The notes beneath the pieces were generated by a model. The model was not told the DNA's origin, did no database searches, and saw only the letters and a program-made list of their open reading frames with translations. A DNA stretch of 64,000 bases. Source: [Phialemoniopsis] sp. UDSM-2020 (taxonomy: Eukaryota > Ascomycota > Sordariomycetes > Thyridiales > Thyridiaceae). Shown here piece by piece: positions 44,929-57,397 of the stretch. The position numbers and the translations under genes are program-made. The stretch spans positions 2,790,001 through 2,854,000 of the forward strand of contig JAEILZ010000001.1 in assembly GCA_018873225.1 (NCBI GenBank). The letters run 5' to 3'. The first letter of the stretch is position 1. Each line of letters opens with the position of its first letter.

Positions 44929-47900
44929 ATGGCCTCCTCAACGACAAGCGAAGACACTCCTCTGAAGCATGTGAGAAGTGATATATCAATCTTTGATTCG
45001 ACGACAACCACAGATACAGTAGAGAGTTTCTTTCTCGCAAGTCTTCAGTCTGTGCTTGGGTCCGACGCGGCCGCTATCAACTTGGACACGAGCTTCGTGC
45101 AAAACGGCGGTGACTCGTTCAAGGCCGTGTTGCTGGCTTCCACGGTGAAGCTTCAAGGTGGTCGTCTCACCAGGGCTGAGATTCTCACAAGCCCTTCGCT
45201 GAGGGAATTGCTTCCACGACTCCAATATGCAAATGATGGAGACACGCCACCTTCGACGCCGCCTAGTCCGGGATGCTTTGAGGCAGAAGAAACAACGATC
45301 GTGTCATCGGAACCTAGAGGAGCCGAGATACCTGGTCTACCGCCAGCTCAATTGAACGTTCCATTCGGCCCTCGGTCTGGAAATGTTATTCTTGATGTCG
45401 GACCAGAAAGTACCCCTGGATTGATGACTGTCACTACCGATGATCTCTTGACCGAGTTACAGCTTTCCTTCATTCATGGAAGCATAAAGTACCCAGGGCG
45501 CAACTTCATCGCACACTCCGAAACATATTACGATCATGATTTACCGAGAATCAAAGAGGCATGGGAGCAAGTTATCAAGAACGAGCCACTGTTCAGTAGC
45601 ACTTGGATCAGCTCTTACCTTCCCGGCATCGATTCCACTTTCCACTGGTTTGAGGCAAAGACGACTTCGATGCTAGGACCTAACATAGCGAAAGAGCAAC
45701 TGTCAAAACAGCACGGAAGCTATTTCGAAGTCACGCCTTGTCATACGGCTTCGGAATCGCACGAACCAGCGCAGTCAACTGTCACATGGAGAGTACACCA
45801 TGCTCTGATCGATGGCAGATCTGCTCGTCTTCTTCTGGACAGGGTGCACTGCCTAGCCAACGGTAACGCTTTCAAACGAGGCCCTTCTTTTTGGTGCTGG
45901 GCATATCATCTCAAAGAATACCAGCGAAAATGGAAAGACGAAGGCGATCGCTTTTGGCACGATAAAGCACGCCTATACGAGTCCTGCAAGGGCGAGCTCT
46001 TGATTCCAGAACCAAGCTCGGCACCAGCTGTCGAGCATGGCTCTATCTCTGTGTACATTGGTGATATGCTCGACAAGCTCACTACGGTGGCCCGGACTGC
46101 CAATGTGACCGTACCGACCATCTTTTATGCCGCATGGGCCATCGTACTGGCGGACTTCACAGACTCCAACGACGTTGTGTTCGGCGCTGTACTGAGTCTG
46201 GTCAACCTGCCTATATCGGATGCAACTGAGATTGTCGGCCCTCTCATCAATGTACTCCCTCTACACGTTTCACTTGATCGCAACGCTTCCGTCTCGGAGT
46301 TTCTTGTCGCTTTGTTCAGGGATATACTCCAACTTGGGGAATATTCCTGGACATCACCAGAGAATGGGTTCTCTCGGCAATATGAAAGTGCCTTGTCCGT
46401 CCAACTTCCGGAAAATGACAAGCAAGAACACGCTGTGAGGCCGTTAAGGACTTCTGCAGAGTACGGCTCGGAGGTTCCAGTGAGCATCACAATCGAAGGA
46501 CTTACCCACATCGAACTGCGATATCATACAAAGCGACTGACTGCCCTCAATGCAGAGAGACTAGCTACCAGCTTCAAAAATGCGCTACATCTCATGCAAA
46601 ACCATACACTGGTGGGACAGGTATCTGATGGTCTACTGTCTTGCTCGGCAAATGCTCTGTTGAAAAGGTTCGGAAACTGCGCCTCGGGACTCACCACCCG
46701 TCAATCAGTAAAGGAAGATCTTGTCACCCTCTTCGAAAAACGGGTTCGACAGCTTCCAGACCACATTGCCCTGGATGATGGTCACAGGCAAATAACATAC
46801 GGTGAACTGGATCGAGCCGCAGCTCTGGTGGCTCAACGACTATCTCAACAAGTCTCAGGCTCTGAAATTGTCTGCGTCCACTCGGACAAGTCAATCAACT
46901 GGATCATCGCAATCTTCGGTATTCTGAAGGCCGGCGGGGTGTACTGCTCATTAGACGCCTCCCTCCCTGCAAGTCTTCGCGCATCGATGTTTACCTCAGC
47001 CGGTGCACGACTGTACGTCACGCCTAACGAATCGCAGCTTGGTTGCGCACCTGACTGCAGCCACGACAAGTTCGCAGTCGAGTCAGTCCTGCTCCAGGAC
47101 GGGGCAAGCACTGGTCCTTCTTTCGGTCAAAGACAAAGTGCAGTACCGTGGCAGGCGGCATATCTCTGCTTTACCTCGGGGTCAACCGGGGCGCCTAAAG
47201 GTGTCCTCTGTACGCATGAAGGCCTCGTTGCTTTTCAAAGCGACTTGCAAGTGCGACTACATGCAGGCCCGGGAGTTAGAGTATCCCAGGTTATGTCTGC
47301 GGCTTTTGACGGAAGTATTCATGAAATATTCTCGGCCCTCACGTACGGAGCCACCCTTGTGTTGCCGTCAGGTCCTGATGTTCTTGGCCCGCTTGACACG
47401 GCCGACTCGGCCATACTGACACCATCTATTGCGCGGGTACTTGACCCAGGTGACTTTCCACGCTTACGATGGGTTCGTTCCGCTCTTTCTCTCTTCTGGC
47501 CACGGGTTCTGGCTGTCTGACATGTTCATCAATAGGTCTATCTCGTAGGCGAGCCTGTCCCCCAGAACGTATCGGACAAATGGGCAAGCAGCAAGGATTT
47601 GTTCAACATGTATGGCCCAACAGAAGCAACATGCGGTGCTACAATCAAGCGGCTTCGGCTAGGAGAACCTATCACGATCGGAGCTCCCAACCCTACTACC
47701 CGCGTCTACATCCTGAACTCGAGGCACAGCCTATCTCAGCCGGGCATGGTCGGCGAGATATACCTAGCTGGTGTCCAGGTCTCTAGAGGGTACATCAACA
47801 TGACTAAAGAGACCCAAGAACGCTTCTTGCCAGACACAATCATGCGAAATAATGAGATGATGTACAACACCGGAGACAGGGGCTACTGGAGCGAGGATGG

Positions 47901-49827
47901 TGAGGTTGTCTGCCTCGGCCGTAAAGACCGTCAAATCAAACTGCGTGGGTATCGCCTGGATCTCAACGATCTTGAGATTCGGGTGATAAGAGCAATCCAA
48001 GAGATCAGGGGAGTGGCGATAGCATGTCGTGGTGATCAGCTTGTGGCCGTTGTGCAGCCGTCCACGATTGATGTCTCCGACATACGATCGAGATTGTCCG
48101 CAGTTCTCCCAGCCTACGCATTACCTCAGCATATAGTGTCTGTGGATAAAATACCAACCACGGGTGCTGGTAAGATTGACTACAAAGCTGTTGCGCAAGT
48201 CACAGAGGAGGCAGTTCGACAAATGAGTCCGGTCACCATGACTGAGAAAGAGGTTTTGACAGCATACCGTCGGGTTCTTGGTCTTGCGGACAACATTTTT
48301 ATTGATACGCACGAGCATTTTGGGGCACTGGGAGGGCACTCCATCCAACAAATACGGCTTAGCAGATATCTGTCCAAAGCACTCGGTTTGACGGTCTCTT
48401 TGCAGACTGTTATTGCGAATCCCACCATCAAGGGTTTGGCAAAGGCATTGGACGGCCTCATGAACTCAAGCGCACCCTCAGTCGCAATTTTGCCTGCTCT
48501 CGGCAGACAAAAGGTTTCTCCTATCGAGAGAGAGTGGCTGGAAAAGTATAGTGTCGATGCCGGCTCATCCTGCTTCAATGTTTGTGTGGCCGGGAGCCTG
48601 CAGCAGGACATCGACAAGAGTCGTTTCTGCGTGGCGTGGAACTCAGTGCTCGCCAGACATAGCATCCTCCGATGTCGCTACGTGTCAAAAAGAGGCCGTC
48701 ATTACCAGCGAGTTTACTCTGCTGCACCTCCTTGTATTCAACGAGTGTCCGAAATGGACGTATGGGCGGAAGCGAATCGGCCCTTTCAGCTGGAGCGCGA
48801 ACATCCCATCAGAGTATTGGTCTCGAGGAATCAAATACTGGTGGTTTTGAGTCACATTGTGGCGGACTATACGACGGTGGCCATTTTGCTTAGAGAAGTG
48901 TCTGCCATCTATCAAGGTCGAACACTCGAATCCATCACGAGGACCTACCACGATGTGGGTATCTGGTACGATGACAGGCCTTCGGTAGGCATAGAATTTT
49001 GGACCAAGTACCTCAAGGATCTCCCAAAACCTTCGAAGCCACTTGCAGCCCCTGACAGGAGCGGCTACGGAGGCAGGTCAACGATCTTCAAATTCGAGCC
49101 GTCAACAGCACAAAGTATTCTTCGTCTGGCGACAACCTCTGATATAACCCTCCAACAATTGGTGACCGCGACGGTGGCGCTGGTCTTGAGCCCAGATCCG
49201 ACATCCACGGATGTTGTTTTGGGAATTCCATTCATGAACCGCGGAGCTGTGGAGGATGCGGATATCGTGGGGTTGTTTCTCGAACCCTTGCCCGTGCGCA
49301 TTCGCTATAGCGCTTCTCCAAAACAGCTCGACGAACAGGAGTCGTCTCTGGAAGGAGAGGGCTATGTCGCTGCAGCTCAGAGGTGCATGTTGGAGGCCAT
49401 TTCTCATGCGATGCCGTGGCATCAGCTGCTCGATACGCTCTCTGTGCAGGCCGACTACCCCAATCACCCACTTTTCGAGGTCATGGTAACATTTCACGAA
49501 CAGCAGATGCTGTCCTCTCTAGAGATGGGTATCTCAGGCCTCGAGCCATGCTACATCTGGTCGCAAGGCGCCAAATTCAAACTCATGCTGGAGTTTGTGT
49601 CTCTTCCCAACGACGGGATTCTCCTGAGGGCCGAGTATGACGACAAGTGCATTTCAAAGTCTGATTTGGATAAGCTATTGCATCAGGTAACATCTACTAT
49701 GCCACTTGTGGCTGCTGGATTGGATTATGAAGACATACGAGAGGCTCTACGGTCAGATAACATCGAAGTGGTCGGGACAAACCTTTGCCCTGACGAGGTT
49801 TTCGGTATGCCGCTGGCTAAGGTCTGA
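44929..49827 (+). CDS. nonribosomal peptide synthetase, T-C-A-T-C
   Basis: Exons 44929-47472 and 47536-49827 give 1611 residues. Domains in order: thiolation (GGDSF, Ser near 62); condensation (HHALIDG near 290); adenylation (LCFTSGSTGAPKG near 746, MYGPTE near 874, catalytic Lys in GAGKIDY near 1061); thiolation (GGHSI, Ser near 1117); second condensation (SHIVADY near 1288). The ETP synthetase GliP is A-T-C-A-T-C-T, so the first A and last T domains are absent here. Flanking spacers of 324 and 515 bases cannot hold them. A rough manual read of the A-domain pocket gives D-G-H-S-L-G-M-C-G-K, with no amino acid I can assign. The product is probably a diketopiperazine or an acyl-aminoacyl thioester. 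Confidence 0.9.
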
Positions 49828-50342
49828 ACACAATCTGGCTTATTGATTTAGACTCAAGAAAGATATAAAATTGTTTCTGTCTAAAGATTCATGCCTCTAT
49901 TTTGGGAACGTTTTCATCCTGTCAAGTGTTTCACCTTCAACAAATGACCACAACATCAAGTGGCTACACTGCCCAACATCCAGCAATGGATGTATAGAAA
50001 TCTCGCTACGGCCCCAGGCTGACTTAAGGCCATGTCCATACGATTCCGTACCTTTCGTTTCTCCAGATGAATGCTAGGGTCAATTCGTTTCGAACCAGTG
50101 AATTGAAGGTGGGCTTGGTTGAATGCCGACCGGGTTCTCATTTGTGCAAAGTACCCTGTTGGCACCCACATGTCATAATGGGGAGGGCTTGAGGTCCGGA
50201 CCACTCCATCATCCAAGTTCCTACAAAATGTTCCATCTAAAGTTTCTGGAGTGCATAAGAGCTTTACCAAAGACTTCAGAGCAGCCTCTTTCGAAGTGGA
50301 TTCTTATCTGGAGCTAAGAACAGTCACTGAGCAAAGAACGTT
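49828..50342. promoter_or_regulatory. intergenic NRPS/methyltransferase
   Basis: A 515-base spacer with the palindrome GGTCCGGACC at 50,193-50,202. No thiolation domain or other coding sequence is evident in any frame. Confidence 0.45.
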
Positions 50343-51237
50343 ATGCCGGACACCACTGTCAGCGACAAGCCTCTGGGCCGACTCAACGAAGAGTACTTCC
50401 AGTGCGTTCATCCTTGCAAGGTCATACCCCGGACAGCTACATCTACTAACGCCGGCTTCTTGAGAAAAGCTCCGTAGCATCTTCGGCCTACAACGTCGAG
50501 TGGGTCCGGAATCTTCTCGCCCAAATCACCGACTTTCTACAGAGCAATGTCGAGTGGCTAGGTATCCCGGCCGGCGTTGACCGAAGCGGTCGCCGGATCA
50601 AGATGCTAGATTACGCCTGTGGGAACGGTCTCCCTTCCAGGGTATGTGTTCCGAGTTAGCTTGACACCGTCCCTGGTAGCCCTACTGCTGACACCAAGAG
50701 TAGGCTCTCGCGCCGTACGTTACAGCGCTCCGTGGCATTGACGTGTCGAGCAAGATGGCCGATGAGTACAACGAAGCAGCCCGGAAGCAAGGTTTCACCA
50801 AAGAGCAGATGCATGCTGTACATGGTAACCTGATGGACGGGACTGGGGCCGGCGTCTTGCAAAGTCCGGATTACTTCGGCTTCGACATCATTGTCATGTG
50901 CATGGCATTCCACCATGTTGACAATAGCCAGATGATAGTGGACAAACTAACTGAACGTCTCGCTCCGGGTGGGTCACTAGTCATCATCGACTGGGTGTCT
51001 CCGGCCGAAAGTGGCTGTGAAGGCGAGGCTGTCAAGCAACATGCCGAGCGGGTGGCCAAGACTCACGGCGTTGCTCACCATGGCTTCACCAAGGATCAAA
51101 TGATGAGCTTCTTTACTGGGTCAGGGCTTGTGGACCATGACTTTCAATTAGCAAATGAGAGATCTAAGGTCCCCGTGGAAATGGGAGGAGAGCAACAGGT
51201 GTTCTTCGCCCGTGCAAAGAAGCGTGGTGTCTCTTAG
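50343..51237 (+). CDS. class I SAM-dependent methyltransferase, GliN-like
   Basis: Exons 50343-50401, 50470-50641 and 50704-51237 give 254 residues. SAM-binding motif I reads MLDYACGNGL, and later blocks are GIDVSSKMADEYN and MCMAFHHVDN. Size and motifs fit the small methyltransferase of ETP clusters (GliN, which N-methylates the diketopiperazine amide). An S-methyltransferase that caps the free thiols is the other reasonable reading. The first exon codes only 20 residues and was found by frame matching. It lies in line with the NRPS and the C-S lyase on the plus strand. Confidence 0.78.
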
Positions 51238-51357
51238 TACTTTGTCGTCAATCTCTCCTATACTTTCAAACCATCTACTTGCTCATCTCAAATAAACCTT
51301 GCTGTGTGTGTGACGACTTCTTCAGTAATAGAGAATCCTGGTTTGACATCAAGGATC

Positions 51358-53000
51358 ATGGGACCTTCTGCGAATTTATCAGCTCGCATGGGCGAGACGA
51401 TAGATGCGCTGATGCCGAAGATCGGGGCTGCCATTGCTGACAGGGCTTCTTCCAAGATTGACCTTGCTACGGCAGAAAACCTTGTCATCCAGAAAGAGCT
51501 TCAGGAATGCTACAAGACTGCGGTATCTACAAGTCTGAAAGCCAAGGTGCGATGGCGCATCCATATGTCAGAATACATGTCTTTGCTCACATCAATTCCC
51601 AGGATCTTTCGTACCCTCAGGGTTTCGGTGGTAGTCCTGAGCTCCTAGATGCTCTGGCGTCTTTTTTCAATTCCTATTTCGACCCTTGCTTACAAGTGAG
51701 CCGAGAACAAGTTGTGGCAACACCAGGAGCGACAAGCTGCCTTGACGCATTGCTCACGAGTATTTGCGACCCTGGTGATAGCGTCTTGGTGCCAGCGCCT
51801 TTCTGGAGTAGGTTCACTTGTGCTAGCATCTTTTTGAAGCACACAAGTTGACAAGCTGCTCACTAGATGGATTTACCCTTCATTTCCATGTTCGTCCGCG
51901 TGTAAACATCATTCCAGTTGAGGCACCGTCGCTCCCTGCCAACTCCTGTCTGGATCGACAACTTCTTACTAGCTCCTTGATATCGCAACTCGAGAAGGCG
52001 TACGAGACGGCTCCCGATAAGAACCGTATCCGTGCCCTTGTGTTGACGAACCCTCACAATCCATTCGGTCAATGCTATCCTCGGGAAGTATTGATTGAAT
52101 GTCTCGACTTTTGCAGGCAAAGACACATCCATTACATATCAGACGAGGTCTACGCATTGAGTGATTTCTCTCCAGAACACTTCAGAGGGCAACCTCCGGG
52201 ATTTATCTCTGCTCTGAGCTTGACCCCTAGCCAAGGTCAGGGAAGTAGTCTGACCCCCCCTGAGACTCCAACCAACGCAGGGTACGATAGTATGTCTGGT
52301 GAGGGCAAGAAACGAAGGCGAGATCTTTCCGAAGTCGTGTCGTCTACAAAAGGACCCAAACGGAGAAGACCGAGTGGACTTTCAGCCGATGACGTTCCAG
52401 TACATGTCATCTGGAGTATCAGTAAAGACCTCGGGTCAAGTGGACTACGCATGGTGAGTATTAACATTGATTCTATGCATTTTTGGCATTTAAGCTAATT
52501 TTACACCCCTTAAGGCCGCCTTGGTGAGCCAAAGTCCGCAAAGCCGGCCACTCTTGGCTTCGGTGGCACTGCTGTCAAGCATGCACTTGTCTAATCTGAC
52601 ATCAATTGCAACAACACACTTACTGACATCTCCGCAACTACCAGAGATGATCTCAACAAGCAGGTCTCGTCTACGAAGAGCACACTCTCTAGCAGAAGCA
52701 GCCTTCAGATCTTGGAGTGTCGGTTACATTCCGGCCTCAGCCGGGCCTTTCGTTTTAGTCAAGCTTGGAAAGTATTCGAGGAAGATGGAAGATGACGTAG
52801 AGCTGCTCAATAAATTGGATTCTTCTGGAATTCTGGTGGCTCCTGCGAGTAGCTTTGGGGGTTGGGGAGCTGGTTGGTCATGTACTCAGCTGGGCTGGGT
52901 CAGGATGGTGGTTGCTGTCCCTGAAGATACATTGAAGATGGCCCTATGGAAGATTGAACAGGTCCTTGGTCTAGGACTTTCAGCCATTATATGTGTATGA
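51358..53000 (+). CDS. PLP-dependent C-S lyase, GliI type
   Basis: Exons 51358-51546, 51603-51807, 51867-52453 and 52515-53000 give 488 residues. It belongs to the class I/II aminotransferase (ACC-synthase-like) fold: YPQGFGGSPELL, TPGATSCLDALL, LTNPHNPFGQCY, the Tyr in SDEVYALS, and the PLP Lys 318 in SISKDLGSSGLRM. In gliotoxin biosynthesis GliI cleaves the C-S bonds of the bis-cysteine adduct to release the dithiol. Between the SDEVY block and the PLP lysine lies an extra segment of about 55 residues with two basic clusters (KKRRRD and KGPKRRRP). The Met at 51,358 is the first ATG in frame. Confidence 0.85.
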
Positions 53001-53218
53001 GCATCCCAGTTTCCACTTGACAGCTTCTAGTAGGCCCAATGCACGCAAGTATATGATCAATGGAACACAGCAACCGCAAAGAGGCAAGAACATTCGTATC
53101 AGGAGACGATAGTTAGTTTTCAAGTGTCAATCTATGGGGAGCGTACAGTTGAGCATCCGAAGTACGAACAGATCATTGATCCTTGCTCCGATGTCTGAGC
53201 TTCCTGAAGTGCCATATC

Positions 53219-54303
53219 TCATTCAATCTTGGCCAGTTCCGCCCCTAGCTGGAAAGCAAGACCGCCAGCAGCAAGTGCACCCATAGCTACAGCCTGCGAA
53301 ACAGCCTTGAGCTGGGTTGCGCAGTCTCCAACAGCAAACACTCCAGGGGTACTAGTCTCGCAGAAGGGCTGTGTAGTTTTGATATCCCCTGTGGGGGTAA
53401 GCTCTAGGGACAATTGCCTTGCGAAAGGCCCGCTGACCGTGCTGCCGGGTTGATGCACCTGGAAGATTCAGTGGATTGCTCAATGCATTGCTTTAGAATT
53501 TTAGAATTTCACTTACAAGAAAGCCTTCAGTGGTTGTAGTGTCGTCAGAGAATGTGAGAATGATCCCCACCCCGTCGGCCGATTGCCTCTCCAGCTTGGT
53601 TATCTGCCTGTCATCGACAGTGATGAGTCCTGCCTTGCCCTCCTTGTCATTCTCTAGCTCTTTCTTGAGAATGGTCGACAGGTCTTTGTTCCCGTGCGTG
53701 TAGAAAGTAACCTTCTTGGTCAAGCGACGAGCCATGCGCGACAGGTGCAAAGCCACCGGCGGATTACCAGCATGACCAAGCGCCAGGATACCGGAGGAGG
53801 GCAGGCCACGCTCTTCAAAACCGTGACAAAAGAGGCACCCGTATCTAGAGCGAACTTGCTTAGTTATCTGACAGGATAGGCGATGCATGAAGTCTGTAAA
53901 CATACATGACATATCCCCAGCATTCCGCGTATCCTGATATGTCAGGCTGGACATCCGCAGCACCATTGGCCAAGACAACTTTTCGCCCGGTCCAAACCTT
54001 CCCTGTCTCGTCGGTCACATCAAATAATCCATGATCGTTTTTCTGGATCTTTGAAACGCCGACTTCTTGGAACTCGAAGCCCTCATACCGGCTCAAAAGG
54101 TCCTCCCGTGCCTTTGCTCTGAAAGCTGCGGGTGATTGGTGGTCCCATCCGGGGAAGTTGTGCATGTGATCAGTACGGGCATTGCGATAGACTTTATTGT
54201 CGAAAAGCACTGCGGTATACAGTTGTCTTGCTAGTCCTGTAGCGACAGCCAAGCCGCCGGGGCCGGCGCCGATGATGAGAACGTCAACATGAGGAACAGA
54301 CAT
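53219..54303 (-). CDS. FAD-dependent dithiol oxidase, GliT type
   Basis: Exons on the minus strand are 54303-53906, 53844-53517 and 53458-53219, giving 321 residues. The thioredoxin-reductase-like fold starts with the FAD-binding [14 protein letters not shown]. The redox pair is in CLFCHGFEE and the C-terminal FAD motif is [12 protein letters not shown]. In gliotoxin clusters GliT closes the disulfide bridge and also protects the producer. The CLFCHG form with a following His is the ETP-oxidase variant, in contrast to the CATC of ordinary thioredoxin reductases. Splicing at the GTATGT donor restores the pair. It is divergent from the O-methyltransferase with a 296-base promoter. Confidence 0.9.
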
Positions 54304-54599
54304 GGCTATTGATTCGACACTGGGTGACTGTAACGAGAAGTGTTTTTCAGAAATCGAAAATTCAGCCTACGAAATCTGATACACTGGGATCTTCTGGATT
54401 AATATCAAGTACTTGATTATTTATTCGGGCCCCGAAAGGGTTGCGCCACCGAGCACTCAGAAGCCAGGCCGGACCGTCCCATCGAGGTCAACAGGGTTGA
54501 CGCAGACATATTAAGGCAGCTCGACAATCAAAAGCGACTTCAAGATCCCCCAAATCTTGGCACAGCACAATAGGATTCGATCATAGCAAACGTGACACC
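54304..54599. promoter_or_regulatory. bidirectional promoter, dithiol oxidase/O-methyltransferase
   Basis: A 296-base spacer between divergent start codons, with CCGGACC at 54,469-54,475. It probably carries the elements controlling both genes. Confidence 0.55.
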
Positions 54600-55924
54600 A
54601 TGGGTTCGCTCTCAGCCAACGAAGTGCCGACGGAGAGCCTACAGGCTTTCCTCACCAGCTTGGAGGTTTCACTTGACTCCTCTCTTCGGCTGCTACGATC
54701 TCCCAAGACTCAGTCCCAGCTCAAATCTGCCCTTCATGATGATAAGCGCTTACCAGACAAAGAGTTGGCCGAGACAGCAGGACGAGTTGTCGATTTACTT
54801 GCTTCAATCGAACACATGCTAGAGCCCGCCGATCTTGTCCTGGCAGACCATTTTCTAGGTATGTGCACACGATCTTCTTAACACATTAAATCCAAACATC
54901 TACTTACATTTTACCAGGGTACACCAATACGAAATGTCTGGTTGCCGCAGTCGAGCTCAAAATCCCGGACCATTTGGCCGACAGGACAGTGACTGTTGAG
55001 GAACTTGCCGAATTATGCAAAGCAAAACCGAACCGCCTACGCCAAATTCTGAGGCCGCTGCATAACTGCAATATATTCAGCTACGACGCGCCCACCGATA
55101 CATATGCAAATAACCATGTTTCCCGGTTGCTGCAGAGCGACCACTGGACTCAATGGCATAACTGGGTCGATCTGTATGGCAACGAGTTCTACGAAATTGC
55201 ACGTGGGATACCCACTGCTGTGCGAGAAGGAACGACACGCTCAGCTGCTCAAGTCAACTTCGCTACCGATCAGGACATGTTCACTTACTTCCAACGTCGA
55301 GGATGGGTCCCTAGGCTGCATCGCACCTTGGGTGGGGGCCAGACTGCCATGGCACCCGGCATCCTCGCTGACTACCCCTGGCAAGAGCTTGCCGGCAGGA
55401 CAGTGCTTGATATTGGTGGCGGAGGTGGTGCACTTATCGCATCGCTCCTTCGAGCCAATCCGACAATGAGGGGTGGAATCTTTGACCTACCCAAAGTCAT
55501 TGATCATGTGGCGCCTTTCTTCACCCCCGAAGGTCAGTTCGCTGATGTCGCCGCACGGGTGCCAAGAGAGAATCTCATCGCGGGAGACTTCCTTCAAGAA
55601 ATACCTTCCTTTGAGATGTATGTCATGAAGTGGGTGCTTCATGACTGGCTAGACCAGGATGCCTTGAAGATCTTGCAAAACATTAGGAAGGCCATTGTTC
55701 CTGGCCATGACCACCGTCTTGTGGTGATGGAATCGATCTTGGCTGAAGGCCGAAGTGGTAGGCTATCGAGATACGGAGACATCAACATGATGATGACCGC
55801 AAACGGCCAAGAGAGGACGGAGGAGCAGTGGAGGGCCTTGGCGCAGCAAAGCGGTTGGAAGGTCCAGGCTATCTTTCCGCTACGAAATGCCTGGGTACAA
55901 GCCATAGATCTGCGGCCTGAATGA
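54600..55924 (+). CDS. O-methyltransferase, GliM type
   Basis: Exons 54600-54858 and 54918-55924 give 421 residues, usual for fungal plant-type O-methyltransferases. An N-terminal winged-helix dimerisation part contains the ELAELCKAKPNRLRQILR helix. SAM motif I is VLDIGGGGG, and MKWVLHDW carries the catalytic His. The C-terminus reads NMMMTANGQERTEEQW. GliM-like enzymes of ETP clusters methylate a hydroxyl on the aromatic or oxidised ring of the intermediate. The exact acceptor is unknown here. It is divergent from the oxidase gene. Confidence 0.88.
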
Positions 55925-56186
55925 GGCCGAACGGGCCGCTTCTTTGCCAAATAGAAATAGGTAGAGCATTTGAATGCACTTCTTCGAGATCCTAGCTAGC
56001 TCCCGTAGGTACCCACGCCTCCGCAGACCATCAGGGTGTACAACGGGTCTGCAGTCATCACGGACCTGACTGGCTTTTTACATAGTGGGACAACCAGTCA
56101 AATTTCAGCTGCATAACCGTGAACTCGAAGGGGTGTCCATCAAGATCCCCAATCTAGATCAAGCTTCCTGACATCTCTTGCACTGC
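55925..56186. other. short convergent spacer
   Basis: 3' flanks of the O-methyltransferase and the glutathione transferase. Nothing else seen. Confidence 0.5.
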
Positions 56187-57093
56187 TCAGTGATGTCCAA
56201 GCTTCGGGGCTCTCTCCATGATCTCCTTCACCGCCGGCCGTTCCAACATCCTCTTAGACCAAGTGTCAATTGCTGGCCAGTTGGAGATATCCACGTTGAA
56301 AAAAGTGAACATCCACGGCATTGAGAAAGGAAAGTAGGACAAGTCTGCCAGGGTTGGCCTGTCCTTCAACGCGATGTAGTTTTGTCCAGGCAGTGATAGT
56401 CTCTTTTCCAGGATATCCCATTGCTTCAAAGTGTTTTTGTGCAATCTAGACATCAATGTAAGTCAACATGTTACGGTGATCCTGGGTGAACAAGATATCG
56501 CGACAACTTACTGCTCCAGAGTTCGCGGCAACTGGACCGGTTCTTGTCTGTTGGGATATCCCCTCAAGAAATACAGCCAATATTTGGCCGTGGGCCTACT
56601 TGAGCTCAGTCACGGATCCAACGTTCGTTTTCAAGGTCTATGTGATACATACCCTAGAGCTGCCGTTTGATAAGCCGTCCAAGCGAGGACACTGCCTCTT
56701 TCTGCTGCGGTTCGTCCTGACCACTCGCCCTCCGTGTCAAATCTTTCTGCAATATACTGCAGGCAAGCCGTACCTTCGAACACGATCACGTCTTCTCCAG
56801 TCTCTGGGTCTTTGTCTTTCAAGGATGGAACCATGCGTTCGGGGTGTATCTTGTAAAACCACTCGTCCTTTGTGTCAATGATCGAGATGACATGCGGAAT
56901 ACCCAATTCTAAGGCGAGTATCAAAGGTTTAATGTAGTTGATGTAGGACGTTTGGTCAGCTTTGTTGGGTTAGATATCTCTAATGAGGCACAATAAGATC
57001 CCTTCTGAACGATCAAATACCTTTGATAACATAGAGGACAACCCGCCCATCAGGACAGATGTCTCCGTGAACGACCTCACCAGTCGAAGCCAT
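56187..57093 (-). CDS. glutathione S-transferase, GliG type
   Basis: Exons on the minus strand are 57093-57021, 56959-56653, 56595-56512 and 56445-56187, giving 240 residues. The N-terminal thioredoxin-like half has HPERMVPSL and the GSH-binding VFEGTACLQYIAERF. The C-terminal all-helical half has the conserved DRPTLADLSYFPF. In gliotoxin biosynthesis GliG adds two glutathiones to the oxidised diketopiperazine, the step that brings in sulfur. The small third exon (84 nt) was found by frame and motif matching (GPTAKYWLYFLRGYPN). It is divergent from the second P450. Confidence 0.88.
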
Positions 57094-57397
57094 TTTGACA
57101 CTGGCTGAAGTCAGCGGAGAGGCGAAAATAGCTTGGTCTCAAGATTGCTAAAAGCGTTCCAAGAGAACATATTGATGGAATCGCGTACGCTCTTCGGCCC
57201 CTAAGACTTCTAGAGTCAAATACCGCGGCCCTTTCGGCGGCCGGCCATCCGGAATCGGCGGCATTGGGGCTAGGGCCGAGACTCAAGACATCTGTGCCAT
57301 ACGCTGAAGCTTTCTCTTCAAGTACCATGATTCAGTGTATGTGCAAAATCATGCTATTCGTTCATCCCTCAGTCTAGGAAGTCTGGCAGTACTGACC
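57094..57397. promoter_or_regulatory. bidirectional promoter, glutathione transferase/P450(2)
   Basis: A 304-base spacer between divergent start codons. A GC-rich TCGGCGGCCGG run near 57,234 is close to, but not identical with, the TCGGN3CCGA site reported for GliZ. Confidence 0.5.
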
